Below are positions 44,516 through 52,369 of a stretch of 64,000 bases of DNA, one piece after another. The DNA is from CBFHMJ01 sp965656875. GTDB lineage: Bacteria > Pseudomonadota > Gammaproteobacteria > Enterobacterales > Alteromonadaceae. Both the position numbers and the translations under genes were made by a program. Below the pieces are notes generated by a model. It worked only from the letters and a program-made list of their open reading frames with translations. It had not been told where the DNA came from and did no database searches. Where the stretch lies: contig CBFHMJ010000032.1 in assembly GCA_965656875.1 (NCBI GenBank), forward strand, positions 124,001 through 188,000, read 5' to 3'. Numbering within the stretch: the stretch's first letter is position 1; each line of letters starts with the position of its first letter.

Positions 44516-45325
44516 ATGAGCGAAAATATGACTATGTTAGCTGTATCTTCTTACCTTGAACCTCTTAGAACGATTGCTCGCCAGGCGGGTGATGCCATTA
44601 TGGCAATCTACAACCAGGATTTTAATGTTATTGAGAAAGATGACAGTTCACCGTTAACGCAGGCTGATTTAGCCGCTCACAAGGTGATATGTGAGTCATT
44701 AGCGCAATTGACTCCTGAAATTCCTATTTTATCCGAAGAGTCAGAAAGCATAGAGTGGCGTGTACGCCAGTCATGGGAGACATTCTGGTTAGTTGACCCT
44801 TTGGACGGCACTAAAGAATTTATTAAAAAGAACGGTGAGTTTACGGTGAATATTGCGCTTGTGCATCATGGTAAGCCTGTCTGTGCAGTTGTTTATGCTC
44901 CGGTGTTGGACAAAATGTACAGCGCTGTTAATGATGGTGATCAAAGAAAAGCCTGGGTTGCCAAAGAAGGTCAAAATGCCAGCCTGCTATCTGTTAATAC
45001 TGCTTTTGATGAGGTAGTTAAAGTAGTGGGTAGTCGCTCACATCCAAGTCCAGCATTGAGTGATTTTCTAACACGCTACCATCAGGCTGAATTGGTGCCT
45101 GTTGGTAGCTCGTTGAAGTTTTGTTTGGTTGCTGAGGGACTGGCTCATATCTATCCGAGACTTGGACCTACCAGTGAATGGGATACAGCCGCAGGTCACT
45201 GCGTGGTCGAGGCTGCTGGTGGTATTGTTTTAACGGTTGATCATCAGCCCTTGTTATACAACCAATCTGAATCTATTCGAAATCCTTTCTTCTATGTTTC
45301 AGCGTCAATGAGTCTCATTGATTGA
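44516..45325 (+). CDS. cysQ: 3'(2'),5'-bisphosphate nucleotidase CysQ
   Basis: 269 aa. Inositol-monophosphatase-fold enzyme that hydrolyses PAP, the toxic by-product of CysH, to AMP. Metal site: Glu in LSEESES, DPLDGTKEF, and the C-terminal EWDTAAGH. Internal ATGs at 44528 and 44534 are alternative starts. The last gene of the sulfur cluster; its 3' end overlaps the convergent sensor kinase by 21 bases. Confidence 0.95.
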   Translation: MSENMTMLAVSSYLEPLRTIARQAGDAIMAIYNQDFNVIEKDDSSPLTQADLAAHKVICESLAQLTPEIPILSEESESIEWRVRQSWETFWLVDPLDGTKEFIKKNGEFTVNIALVHHGKPVCAVVYAPVLDKMYSAVNDGDQRKAWVAKEGQNASLLSVNTAFDEVVKVVGSRSHPSPALSDFLTRYHQAELVPVGSSLKFCLVAEGLAHIYPRLGPTSEWDTAAGHCVVEAAGGIVLTVDHQPLLYNQSESIRNPFFYVSASMSLID

Positions 45326-46708
45326 TAACGATTGAGTAGGGAATCGCATGCTTATAATAAGCCCGCCGGTAACGGAATTTTCTGCTGTTATTTGACCGTT
45401 GTGTTTTTCAATGGCTTGTTTAGCAATCGCCAGTCCAAGGCCTGTTCCACCGGTCTGGCGAGCCCGTGAATCAGACGTTCGGTAAAAAGGCTCAAAGATC
45501 TTTTCAAGTTCTTCGGGTGATACACCTGTGCCATGATCTCTGACGGAAATTACAATATGATTGTTTTCTTCCATCAGATTTATATCAACACTGGTTCCTT
45601 CCATTGTGTACTTAATTGCGTTTCGAATGATATTCTCAAGCGCACTTCGAATAAGTGTAGCGTCTCCAATGACTGCTGAAACTTCTTGCGGTGTGTATTG
45701 AATTAACTTGTTATTACTGGTTGCTTCAAATTCGGCATCACTGACCAATTCGGCGAGAAGCTGCTCAATATCCAACACACTTTGATCCAGATTCAGTAAA
45801 CCACTTTCAAGCCTCGATACTTTCATTATGTCGGCGATCATCGCTTCTAATCTATCCGCTTCTTTTTCTATTTGGTTCAGGTATCGCCCTTTATTTGAAT
45901 CATCTGTTGAACTTAATAATCCAACAGCCAACTGAAGACGGGTTAAAGGAGAGCGCAATTCGTGTGAGATATCCCCCATCAGTCGTTGTTGCGAGCCCAG
46001 TAGTTGGTGAATGTGATCGGCCATTTTATTGAATTGTTTTGCCAGTTGCCCGGTTTCATCTTTTCTTTGCGCGATTCTGCCGACTCGAGCTGTTAAGTCA
46101 CCGGATTCAATCTGCTGGCTGACTTTTTGTAGTTCTTTAACAGGACGTGTAATTCGATATGCAAGTAAAAAGCTAAGAGAGAACGTTAACAGGAGCGGTA
46201 TAGCGATTTTTAGCCAGGTTGGTAATGCTCTCACACGGGACGATAATGAGTGACGATGTTCAGGCTTTATAAAGAGTAGTTTAAGTGGCTCTTCCGTTGA
46301 GAGTGAAATGGGACCCATAATGTCATAGTTGAAAAAGCTTGTTTTCATTGGGTGCAACGATGCAGCGGCATTCAGTATTTCATCACGGGAGATAAAAGGA
46401 GGTAACGGTTTGCCGCTGTGAATTATATTATTTTGATCGATGATGACGGGATGTGAGCGAAATTTAAATCGTTTTCCAGTTAAAGCTGTTTCGATACTTT
46501 GATTGCGAATGGTCAATCGATATGAAAAGCCTTCAGCCGAACGCTGTAATTTTTGTAGTGTTGGTTCACTAATACTTTTAACGATTGGTGTATCAGAATA
46601 CTGCTTTGTGACAAAAACAGTAGTCATTATGATGGATACAATAACAATCCAAAACCAGAAAAATAGCTTAAATGCCAGGTGATTAAACGGATTCAGCGAT
46701 ATCTTCAT
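45305..46708 (-). CDS. cpxA: Envelope-stress sensor histidine kinase, CpxA-like
   Basis: 467 aa. Transmembrane helix 1 (about 13-33), periplasmic domain (about 34-165), helix 2 (about 167-185), HAMP, phosphoacceptor His249 in DISHELRSPLTRLQLAVGLL as in CpxA, then HATPase with N-box NIIRNAIKYT, DHGTGVSPEE and GGTGLGLAI. Start directly abuts the regulator stop. CpxA-type identity is supported by the divergent Spy/CpxP-like gene, but the periplasmic domain is too divergent to be certain. Confidence 0.85.
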   Translation of the reverse strand: MKISLNPFNHLAFKLFFWFWIVIVSIIMTTVFVTKQYSDTPIVKSISEPTLQKLQRSAEGFSYRLTIRNQSIETALTGKRFKFRSHPVIIDQNNIIHSGKPLPPFISRDEILNAAASLHPMKTSFFNYDIMGPISLSTEEPLKLLFIKPEHRHSLSSRVRALPTWLKIAIPLLLTFSLSFLLAYRITRPVKELQKVSQQIESGDLTARVGRIAQRKDETGQLAKQFNKMADHIHQLLGSQQRLMGDISHELRSPLTRLQLAVGLLSSTDDSNKGRYLNQIEKEADRLEAMIADIMKVSRLESGLLNLDQSVLDIEQLLAELVSDAEFEATSNNKLIQYTPQEVSAVIGDATLIRSALENIIRNAIKYTMEGTSVDINLMEENNHIVISVRDHGTGVSPEELEKIFEPFYRTSDSRARQTGGTGLGLAIAKQAIEKHNGQITAENSVTGGLIISMRFPTQSLSINETH

Positions 46709-47395
46709 TTATTCTCCTTTCAGGAAAATATAGCCAGAGCCGCGAATAGTCTTAATCTTCTCATTTTTATCGTTACTCAGTTTTTTCCGGATATTACTCA
46801 CATGCATATCAATATTTCGATCAAAGGGTAATAATGGCCTATTGAACACTTTTTGGCTTATTTGTTCTTTAGAGACAATTGCTCCCGCATTGTTCATTAA
46901 TAACTGTAGCAGTTGAAACTCAGCGCCGGTGAGTTCTATGTGCTTTTCGTGGCTAATGACAGAATGGTTGTTTTGTTGTAATTGAACATGATTAACAATG
47001 AGATCTTGATCAACGTTGTGATTACTAATGTGTTCGATACGGCGAAACATTGCTTTGACTCGAGCTAGTAACTCTCTGGGGTTAAAGGGTTTCGGTACAT
47101 AATCATCGGCTCCAATTTCGAGGCCAATAACTTTGTCATAGTCATCTCCCTTAGCTGTTAGCATGATCACTGGTGTCATCTTCTTCATTCTTAATTGTTT
47201 TAATACCTCAAATCCATCCATTCCCGGCAGCATTACATCCAGCAAAATCACATCAAAAGTATATCTGAGAGCAGATTCGAGTCCTGAATGGCCATCATTT
47301 TCGGCGCTAACCTGGTAATTTTGTTGCGTCAATAAGTCAGATAGCAAACTAACTAACTCAGCATCATCATCAATAATTAGTACTTTCCCATTCAT
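46709..47395 (-). CDS. cpxR: OmpR-family response regulator, CpxR-like
   Basis: 228 aa. Receiver with acidic pocket DDD (9-11), phosphoacceptor Asp in DVILLDVMLPGMDG (about 54) and Lys in PKPFNPRELLARV; winged-helix output domain (about 130-228) ending RKKLSNDKNEKIKTIRGSGYIF. First gene of the pair with the kinase. Upstream lies the 11-bp repeat array shared with the divergent chaperone gene, consistent with autoregulation. Confidence 0.88.
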   Translation of the reverse strand: MNGKVLIIDDDAELVSLLSDLLTQQNYQVSAENDGHSGLESALRYTFDVILLDVMLPGMDGFEVLKQLRMKKMTPVIMLTAKGDDYDKVIGLEIGADDYVPKPFNPRELLARVKAMFRRIEHISNHNVDQDLIVNHVQLQQNNHSVISHEKHIELTGAEFQLLQLLMNNAGAIVSKEQISQKVFNRPLLPFDRNIDMHVSNIRKKLSNDKNEKIKTIRGSGYIFLKGE

Positions 47396-47457
47396 AACAG
47401 TACTCTTTTTTATAAAACACCTCAGATTTTATAGTAATTCTGGTCCATATTTTGGCC

Positions 47458-47501
47458 TTTACACTATCTTTACGTTGCCTTTTCGTTGCTTTGCGTTGAA
47501 T
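47458..47501. promoter_or_regulatory. Tandem 11-bp repeats, probable CpxR-type binding array
   Basis: Four consecutive 11-bp units at 47458, 47469, 47480 and 47491 (TTTACACTATC, TTTACGTTGCC, TTTTCGTTGCT, TTGCGTTGAAT). The first two, read on the minus strand, give GTAAA-N6-GTAAA, close to the E. coli CpxR box. The array ends just before a -10-like TACAAT (47506-47511) for the divergent Spy-like gene, so a bound activator would overlap the -35 region. Confidence 0.65.
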
Positions 47502-47553
47502 TTCCTACAATTCATTATGCTTTTTTCGAATAAATTAACTCGGAGTCGAACAA

Positions 47554-47988
47554 ATGAAGAAAATTATTGCAGCATTTGGATTATGTTTATTAGTTGTAAC
47601 ATCTTCTTATTCTTTTGCGCACAAAAGAGGAGGAATGATGGGAGGGGAGCCTGGATGGGGTATGCATCATTTAAGATTTCTTGATTTAACTGAGGAACAA
47701 CGTCAGCAAATTAAATTCTTTAAAGAGCAAATCTTACTACCTGCAAAAGAAAGCTTTAAAAACAATAAGATAGACAGATCGCAATTACGTGAGTTAATTC
47801 GTGCTGATGAATTTAACGAAGCCGCTGTTACTGAATTTATAACAGATATGCAACAATCATCGACTGCGTTTCGTGTTGCTCAGGCGCGATTTCGCCATGA
47901 AGTTTGGCAAATTTTAACGCCAGAGCAACAAGAAAAAGTGGATGAAATGCGAGACAAACGGGGTAAAAGAGGTCATCGTAAAAACTAG
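47554..47988 (+). CDS. Spy/CpxP-family periplasmic chaperone
   Basis: 144 aa. Signal peptide with cleavage near FA-HKR (about 22). Helical Spy/CpxP fold with two LTxxQ motifs: LTEEQRQQ (about 47) and LTPEQQEKV (about 125). A Met/Gly/His-rich N-terminus (RGGMMGGEPGWGMHH) could bind metal. Family members shield unfolded periplasmic proteins, and CpxP inhibits CpxA. Divergent from the Cpx-like pair with a shared regulatory array. GGAG ribosome site. Confidence 0.88.
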   Translation: MKKIIAAFGLCLLVVTSSYSFAHKRGGMMGGEPGWGMHHLRFLDLTEEQRQQIKFFKEQILLPAKESFKNNKIDRSQLRELIRADEFNEAAVTEFITDMQQSSTAFRVAQARFRHEVWQILTPEQQEKVDEMRDKRGKRGHRKN

Positions 47989-48028
47989 TACAACTATTTA
48001 GTTAATAAACTTTTAACTTTTTAAAAAA

Positions 48029-48050
48029 GCGGGTCAAACCCGCTTTTTTT
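48029..48050 (+). terminator. Intrinsic terminator of the Spy-like gene
   Basis: GCGGGT (48029-48034) pairs with ACCCGC (48038-48043) over a 3-nt loop, extended by A/T pairs, with seven T. Confidence 0.9.
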
Positions 48051-48269
48051 GTGTCTTGGCATTACTTTTAGTTAATTTTTTACCCAAAAAAATGCTGCTT
48101 TATCTTAATAAACCGTATATTTTTACCGACAATCGGTTTAAATATGTTAATGCAATAGAGTCAAGGCTCATATAGAAGGTAAAAAAATTGTAATTACTTC
48201 GAAAAGTCTGGTAGATTATGTTGTAAAAGGTACTGAATTATTTTGTTCACTCATTCACGATTTAGAAAT

Positions 48270-48833
48270 ATGAATTTATCAGAAGAAAAGAAAAGTCAGA
48301 TTAACGCAGTTCAAATCTTTAATCGGTTATTAGAGTTCATCCCTGGCGGTGCTGGTGTTGGAATTAATGACCGCGGAGCAAGTGCGTTAATTGCTGATGC
48401 TATTCAGGTAAGTCGTTCTAATATGACTCAGTCCCGTCAACGTAACAGTATTCCAGATGCCGTCGTTTCATATTGCATCGAAAAGGGTATTAGCCTCGAT
48501 TACGTTTATGGAAATAATAAAGCGCTTATCAAACGCGAAGCTGAGAAGCGTCAGGATGCAAACACTATTAGTGTGCTTTCTGAAGCAATGGACTACCTGG
48601 AGAAGATGATTACCATCATGGATCGGGCCAACGTAGCGAAGAAAAAAGAATCGTTAATGCTGGTCGTTCAATTAATTAAAAACCTTCAAAATGATCCTAT
48701 GTACTCAGAAAATGAAGTATGGGATCAAGTAGAACTGGTTTGTAATTCAATGGCGTCGGTTTACCCTGTCGCTAAAGAAGAAGAGGAAGCAAAACCAGAA
48801 ATAGTTGAAGAAGAGTTAGAAATTGAAAGTTAA
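48270..48833 (+). CDS. Phage CI-repressor-like HTH protein
   Basis: 187 aa. The N-terminal region matches the bacteriophage CI repressor helix-turn-helix family: IQVSRSNMTQSRQRNSIP followed by YCIEKGISLDYVYG, about residues 43-85. After it come a helical segment (about 100-150) and an acidic tail (KEEEEAKPEIVEEELEIES). No S24 peptidase domain is present, so RecA-dependent self-cleavage is not expected. A TTG nine codons upstream (48243) is an alternative start; ribosome site weak. Target genes are unknown; it opens a patch of regulators. Confidence 0.75.
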   Translation: MNLSEEKKSQINAVQIFNRLLEFIPGGAGVGINDRGASALIADAIQVSRSNMTQSRQRNSIPDAVVSYCIEKGISLDYVYGNNKALIKREAEKRQDANTISVLSEAMDYLEKMITIMDRANVAKKKESLMLVVQLIKNLQNDPMYSENEVWDQVELVCNSMASVYPVAKEEEEAKPEIVEEELEIES

Positions 48834-48944
48834 TCAAGGTTGTTAAATGAATTGTTAATAGACGAGTGAAGGACATATTTTTCACTCTTCTAATTTCTGA
48901 CTTTTCGTCACTAGATTAATCTTCAGATATTTTTTGCGATAACA

Positions 48945-48972
48945 GATATAAAGGTTTATGGACCTTTATATC
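48945..48972. repeat. Perfect 11-bp hairpin downstream of the CI-like gene
   Basis: GATATAAAGGT (48945-48955) / ACCTTTATATC (48962-48972), 6-nt loop. No T tract follows. May stabilise the mRNA 3' end or serve as an operator. Confidence 0.55.
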
Positions 48973-49458
48973 TCGTTCTATTAAGTACAGTGTATTCAAC
49001 GCTGCCATCAAATATCATTTCACATCACTTTTATTCCAATTTGAATAAATCCATCAAACTGAATCAAACACACCATCAATTGTTAATCTCAACCAGAGTC
49101 TGTTTGCCGTTGAAGGTAATTATTGCAGCAATTTATCGCGTGTTTATTCAAGGCTTCTGGCTGTATTGTGTCGTTTTTCTATACAAGTAGGCTGTAACTC
49201 ACTAAAAAAGTGCGACTAGCAATGTTCATGCAGTGCTTTAACCAATGAATGGATTTGTTTCAATGGTGTTCATATTGGGTTCTACGCCATGGATTTAGAT
49301 GATTAAATTTTGAGTCTTGTACTTTATCTAAACGAGAATTGAAGTCGAGCAGCATTTTCCCGGCAAAGATCAACGGGCCCTATATATTCGTTTTAAATGC
49401 CTTCACTTGTTATCTAATTAATCGAAACAGGAAAGTGACGTAAGTAAGATGCTTGATG

Positions 49459-49515
49459 TTGTTTGCTATTATGGGTACTATAGTGTGAATTTAAACTACA
49501 TCAAAATAGCAACAA
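49459..49515. repeat. Long imperfect inverted repeat
   Basis: TTGTTTGCTATT (49459-49470) faces AATAGCAACAA (49505-49515) with one bulged T. Inside are TAGT (49481-49484) / ACTA (49495-49498) and the palindrome ACTATAGT (49477-49484). Located about 150 bases upstream of the small membrane protein gene; function unknown. Confidence 0.45.
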
Positions 49516-49666
49516 AGTATCAATATTAACTACAAAGATTAAATTAAGTCGTTATAATAAAAGCAGTTTTGAACTATAGGGGAGGCACAAACGCTTTCTG
49601 TATGAAGGCTGTTTGTAATGTACAACGTAGTTCTGATGTGCATAAAGTTGGATTATGGAGTGCTTA

Positions 49667-49978
49667 ATGACTGTTTTAAGCCTGATTTATATCGTTACCA
49701 TTGTTTGTCTTGCTTCTGCTTTACTCACTGTTTTAATTCGGTGGCATAAACGAGATAAAGAGATTCGAAATACACTTGAAGAAGCTATCAAATTTATTGA
49801 AAGCTTTGATGATCTAGACCAAATTCTTGATCAGAAGAACAGGGCGATGCAGTTGAATATTAAGCTAAATGAACGGCGGACATTAGTGCCGAGGCTTCAA
49901 GCGATTAAAGAAAGCCGCCCATTATTATCTGCTGGGAAAAGTGAGAGTAAAAAAAATGATCAGGAAACTAATCACTGA
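49667..49978 (+). CDS. Small single-pass membrane protein with coiled coil, unknown
   Basis: 103 aa, not recognised. One N-terminal transmembrane helix (about 4-25, LSLIYIVTIVCLASALLTVL) is followed by a positively charged RWHKRDKE, so the bulk is probably cytoplasmic. Residues 30-85 form a charged helix likely to be a coiled coil. ATG 49667 is embedded in TAATG, the stop of a short upstream frame. The 3' end overlaps the convergent HTH gene by 7 bases, which suggests a linked pair. Confidence 0.6.
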   Translation: MTVLSLIYIVTIVCLASALLTVLIRWHKRDKEIRNTLEEAIKFIESFDDLDQILDQKNRAMQLNIKLNERRTLVPRLQAIKESRPLLSAGKSESKKNDQETNH

Positions 49979-50508
49979 TTCATTGCTTCGTATAATTCTT
50001 TTTGAAAACTATCGTAATTACCCGTTAGCGTAGCTCGATAGCCGGGAAGGGCTGTCAAAATTAGTTTTCTGACATCAATAGAATTGCTGTTTGTTGTAAC
50101 AGACATGGATGTATATGCATCGTTCACTGCATTGATTAACAAGCTTTCATCAATTGATAAAAATTTCCCTATAGGTTTGCCTGAATCTGTGAAACCAGCA
50201 GGATCATAAAGGTACATAAAATCAACCGCCGGAATATTTAGCCCCAGCGCGAGTTTAAATAAAGTCGAGCTGGTTGCCTCACTTGTCCCGTTTCTAACAC
50301 GATTGACTTGCGCAGTACTTAAATCAAATCCCTTTTCTGCAATAGATTTGCTTACCGCTTTATCGCTGGTTAACCCGTTTATCTCCATAAGAAAACTGAT
50401 GTTATTGGAAAGAATAATCGACGGGATTTTTTCTAGCTCGGCAGCTGAAATTTTGTTTTTTAATGCTTCGGGAACTAATTTAGAAAAACTTTCCAATATA
50501 GCGCTCAT
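49972..50508 (-). CDS. XRE-like helix-turn-helix regulator
   Basis: 178 aa. A lambda-repressor-like HTH occupies about 47-95 (FDLSTAQVNRVRNGTSEATS then LFKLALGLNIPAVDFM). The C-terminal 80 residues are not recognised. It is transcribed away from the 82-aa HTH gene across an 84-base gap with repeated half-sites, the layout of a repressor/antirepressor-type switch. No toxin, integrase or structural phage gene is adjacent. Confidence 0.72.
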   Translation of the reverse strand: MSAILESFSKLVPEALKNKISAAELEKIPSIILSNNISFLMEINGLTSDKAVSKSIAEKGFDLSTAQVNRVRNGTSEATSSTLFKLALGLNIPAVDFMYLYDPAGFTDSGKPIGKFLSIDESLLINAVNDAYTSMSVTTNSNSIDVRKLILTALPGYRATLTGNYDSFQKELYEAMNQ

Positions 50509-50530
50509 AATCTCAATATAAAGTGATTGC

Positions 50531-50578
50531 AGATGTGATATTAATGATTATAATAATCTCACATATGAAGTTACATCT
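50531..50578. promoter_or_regulatory. Divergent promoter region with operator-like half-sites
   Basis: Between the two divergent HTH genes: ATGTGA (50533-50538) faces TCACAT (50559-50564), and AGATGT (50531-50536) faces ACATCT (50573-50578). The AT-rich centre contains TTATAATAAT, which can serve as a -10 box. These repeats fit binding of one or both HTH proteins. Confidence 0.45.
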
Positions 50579-50592
50579 ATTAACCAGACTTA

Positions 50593-50841
50593 ATGATAGC
50601 ACAACAAATGCTGGAAAAAAGCGTAAATGCAACAAGCTATAGTGAAAGCAGACTTTCTGAAGTTCGAAATAAAATCAGAGAGATGGGGCGTGGCGCCATT
50701 AGTTTGATTTCAGAAAATGCTGACGTAGACAAGACAACTCTCGGAAGATTTGTTGGAGGTAAACAAGATATCTCAGCAAGTAAGTTTCTGAGAATTGAGT
50801 TTGAATTAGCTCGTTTAGAAAAGAAAATGCAAGCACGTTGA
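50593..50841 (+). CDS. Small HTH protein, Cro-like size
   Basis: 82 aa. A compact HTH is visible at about 32-65 (AISLISENADVDKTTLGRFV then GGKQDISASKFLRIEFELA). It resembles small phage-type DNA-binding proteins. Divergent from the 178-aa HTH gene. No close family name can be given. Confidence 0.65.
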   Translation: MIAQQMLEKSVNATSYSESRLSEVRNKIREMGRGAISLISENADVDKTTLGRFVGGKQDISASKFLRIEFELARLEKKMQAR

Positions 50842-50953
50842 TCGCCTAATCAGGGCTTTGTGTCAGTACTTGAAGAGTTTAATGACATCCGTGTCAGTGA
50901 ACGTGTTTACTGTCTTCTCTTTTTATTATTGCAATAAAAGGAGGCTTTAACGT

Positions 50954-52369
50954 TTAGTATCGGTGTTCAAGGTTAAGCTCTTTTAGTTTTCGTGTCAGTG
51001 TATTCCTTCCCCAGCCAATTTTTCTGGCTGCTTCTTGTTTTCTTCCTCTTGTTTCATGCAACGCCGCCTCTACTAATATTCGCTCAAGATCGGGTTGAAT
51101 GGTTTCAAGTAAATTTTCGTCTCCTTTTGAAAGGCACGCTATAACGTGTTCGGAAAACACTTGTTGCCATGACATATCGTGCAGATTTGTAATGGATGGC
51201 TGGCTGGGTGAAATCGTTACTTCATCGGGTAAATCAGTAATTTCGATGATCTTGCCACTGGCCATAACCGTTAACCAACGACAAATGTTTTCTAACTGTC
51301 GGACATTGCCCGGCCACTCAAAATTAGATAGAAGCTCCATCGCTGAGGAACTTAGTTCTTTTGGTTCAACTGCCAGTTCTTTAGCTGCGGAAATCAGAAA
51401 GTGTTGTGCTAACTGAGGGACATCCTCTTTACGTTCGGACAGAGCGGGAATGTGAATGCGAATGACGTTAAGTCGATGAAATAAATCTTCTCTGAATTTG
51501 CCTTCTGTTACCAGTGATTCCAAATTTTGATGCGTTGCTGCAATAATGCGAACATCAACAGATATGGGAGAATGTCCGCCCACGCGATAAAATTGCCCTT
51601 CAGCTAATACACGCAATAGTCGAGTTTGGATATCAATGGGCATATCACCAATTTCATCCAGAAACATCGTTCCGCCATTCGCTTGCTCAAATCTTCCTTG
51701 TCTTACATTAGCGGCGCCGGTGAATGCACCTTTCTCATGACCAAACAATTCTGATTCAATTAAATCTTTGGGGATTGCTGCCATGTTGAGCGCAATAAAA
51801 GGATTGGATGCTCGCGGGCTATGTTGATGTAGTGCCTTGGCCACCAGTTCTTTACCGGTACCAGATTGTCCATTGATGAGCACGCTGATGCTTGATTTGG
51901 ACAGTCGACCTATTGCTCTGAATACTTCCTGCATCGCAGGAGCTTCTCCAATAATCTCTGAAGATAGTTTCAGTGGTTGAGCTGCTTTCGCGGCCTTTTT
52001 ATTGGTTTGTTCAATTGCTCGTTGAACCAGCGCAATTGCTTCATCAATATCAAAGGGTTTTGGCAGGTATTCAAATGCTCCACTTTTATAGGCGTTAACT
52101 GCACTATCCAGATCAGAGTGTGCAGTCATAATAATGATGGGCACATCAGGGTGTTGTTCTTTTATTTTTTTCAACAACGTCATGCCATCTTCACCTGGCA
52201 TTCGAATGTCAGAAACAACAACTGCTGGTGTTTCATAAGTAAGACGTTGCATCAATAGTTCTGCGTTAGCGAAACTCTCAATAGGAATACCGGCACTTGT
52301 TAAGGCCTTTTCTAATACCCACCGTATTGAATTATCGTCATCGACTATCCAGGTAACATTATTGTTCAT
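50954..52369 (-). CDS. glnG: Nitrogen regulation response regulator NtrC
   Basis: 471 aa (E. coli 469). Receiver with phosphoacceptor Asp54 in VVVSDIRMPGEDG; AAA+ domain with Walker A GQSGTGKELVAKALH, the sigma-54 contact GAFTGA and Walker B GGTMFLDEIGD; C-terminal Fis-type HTH (GRKQEAARKIGWGRNTLTRK). Activates sigma-54 promoters under nitrogen limitation. Start overlaps the glnL stop by 11 bases. Confidence 0.98.
   Translation of the reverse strand: MNNNVTWIVDDDNSIRWVLEKALTSAGIPIESFANAELLMQRLTYETPAVVVSDIRMPGEDGMTLLKKIKEQHPDVPIIIMTAHSDLDSAVNAYKSGAFEYLPKPFDIDEAIALVQRAIEQTNKKAAKAAQPLKLSSEIIGEAPAMQEVFRAIGRLSKSSISVLINGQSGTGKELVAKALHQHSPRASNPFIALNMAAIPKDLIESELFGHEKGAFTGAANVRQGRFEQANGGTMFLDEIGDMPIDIQTRLLRVLAEGQFYRVGGHSPISVDVRIIAATHQNLESLVTEGKFREDLFHRLNVIRIHIPALSERKEDVPQLAQHFLISAAKELAVEPKELSSSAMELLSNFEWPGNVRQLENICRWLTVMASGKIIEITDLPDEVTISPSQPSITNLHDMSWQQVFSEHVIACLSKGDENLLETIQPDLERILVEAALHETRGRKQEAARKIGWGRNTLTRKLKELNLEHRY

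Larger units (their letters stand above)
48834..49654. other. Long intergenic region, no convincing gene
   Basis: About 820 AT-rich bases. I see a perfect hairpin (48945-48972), a long imperfect inverted repeat (49459-49515) and a possible -10 TATAAT (49553-49558) before the next gene. A GGGGAGG (about 49579-49585) precedes a 21-codon frame (49602-49667) whose stop overlaps the next ATG, but the spacing of 16 bases is too long for a clear leader peptide. The 66-codon frame at 48990-49190 has no protein-like features. Confidence 0.6.

Noticed and set aside
48990..49190. 66-codon frame downstream of the CI-like gene
   Set aside because: No ribosome site, no recognisable domain and irregular composition; likely chance.
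48834..49654. CRISPR array or tandem repeat locus
   Set aside because: No regularly spaced direct repeats are present; only isolated inverted repeats.
49602..49667. 21-codon leader peptide before the small membrane protein
   Set aside because: The stop overlaps the next ATG, which is suggestive, but the only Shine-Dalgarno is 16 bases away and the sequence shows no regulatory codon run.
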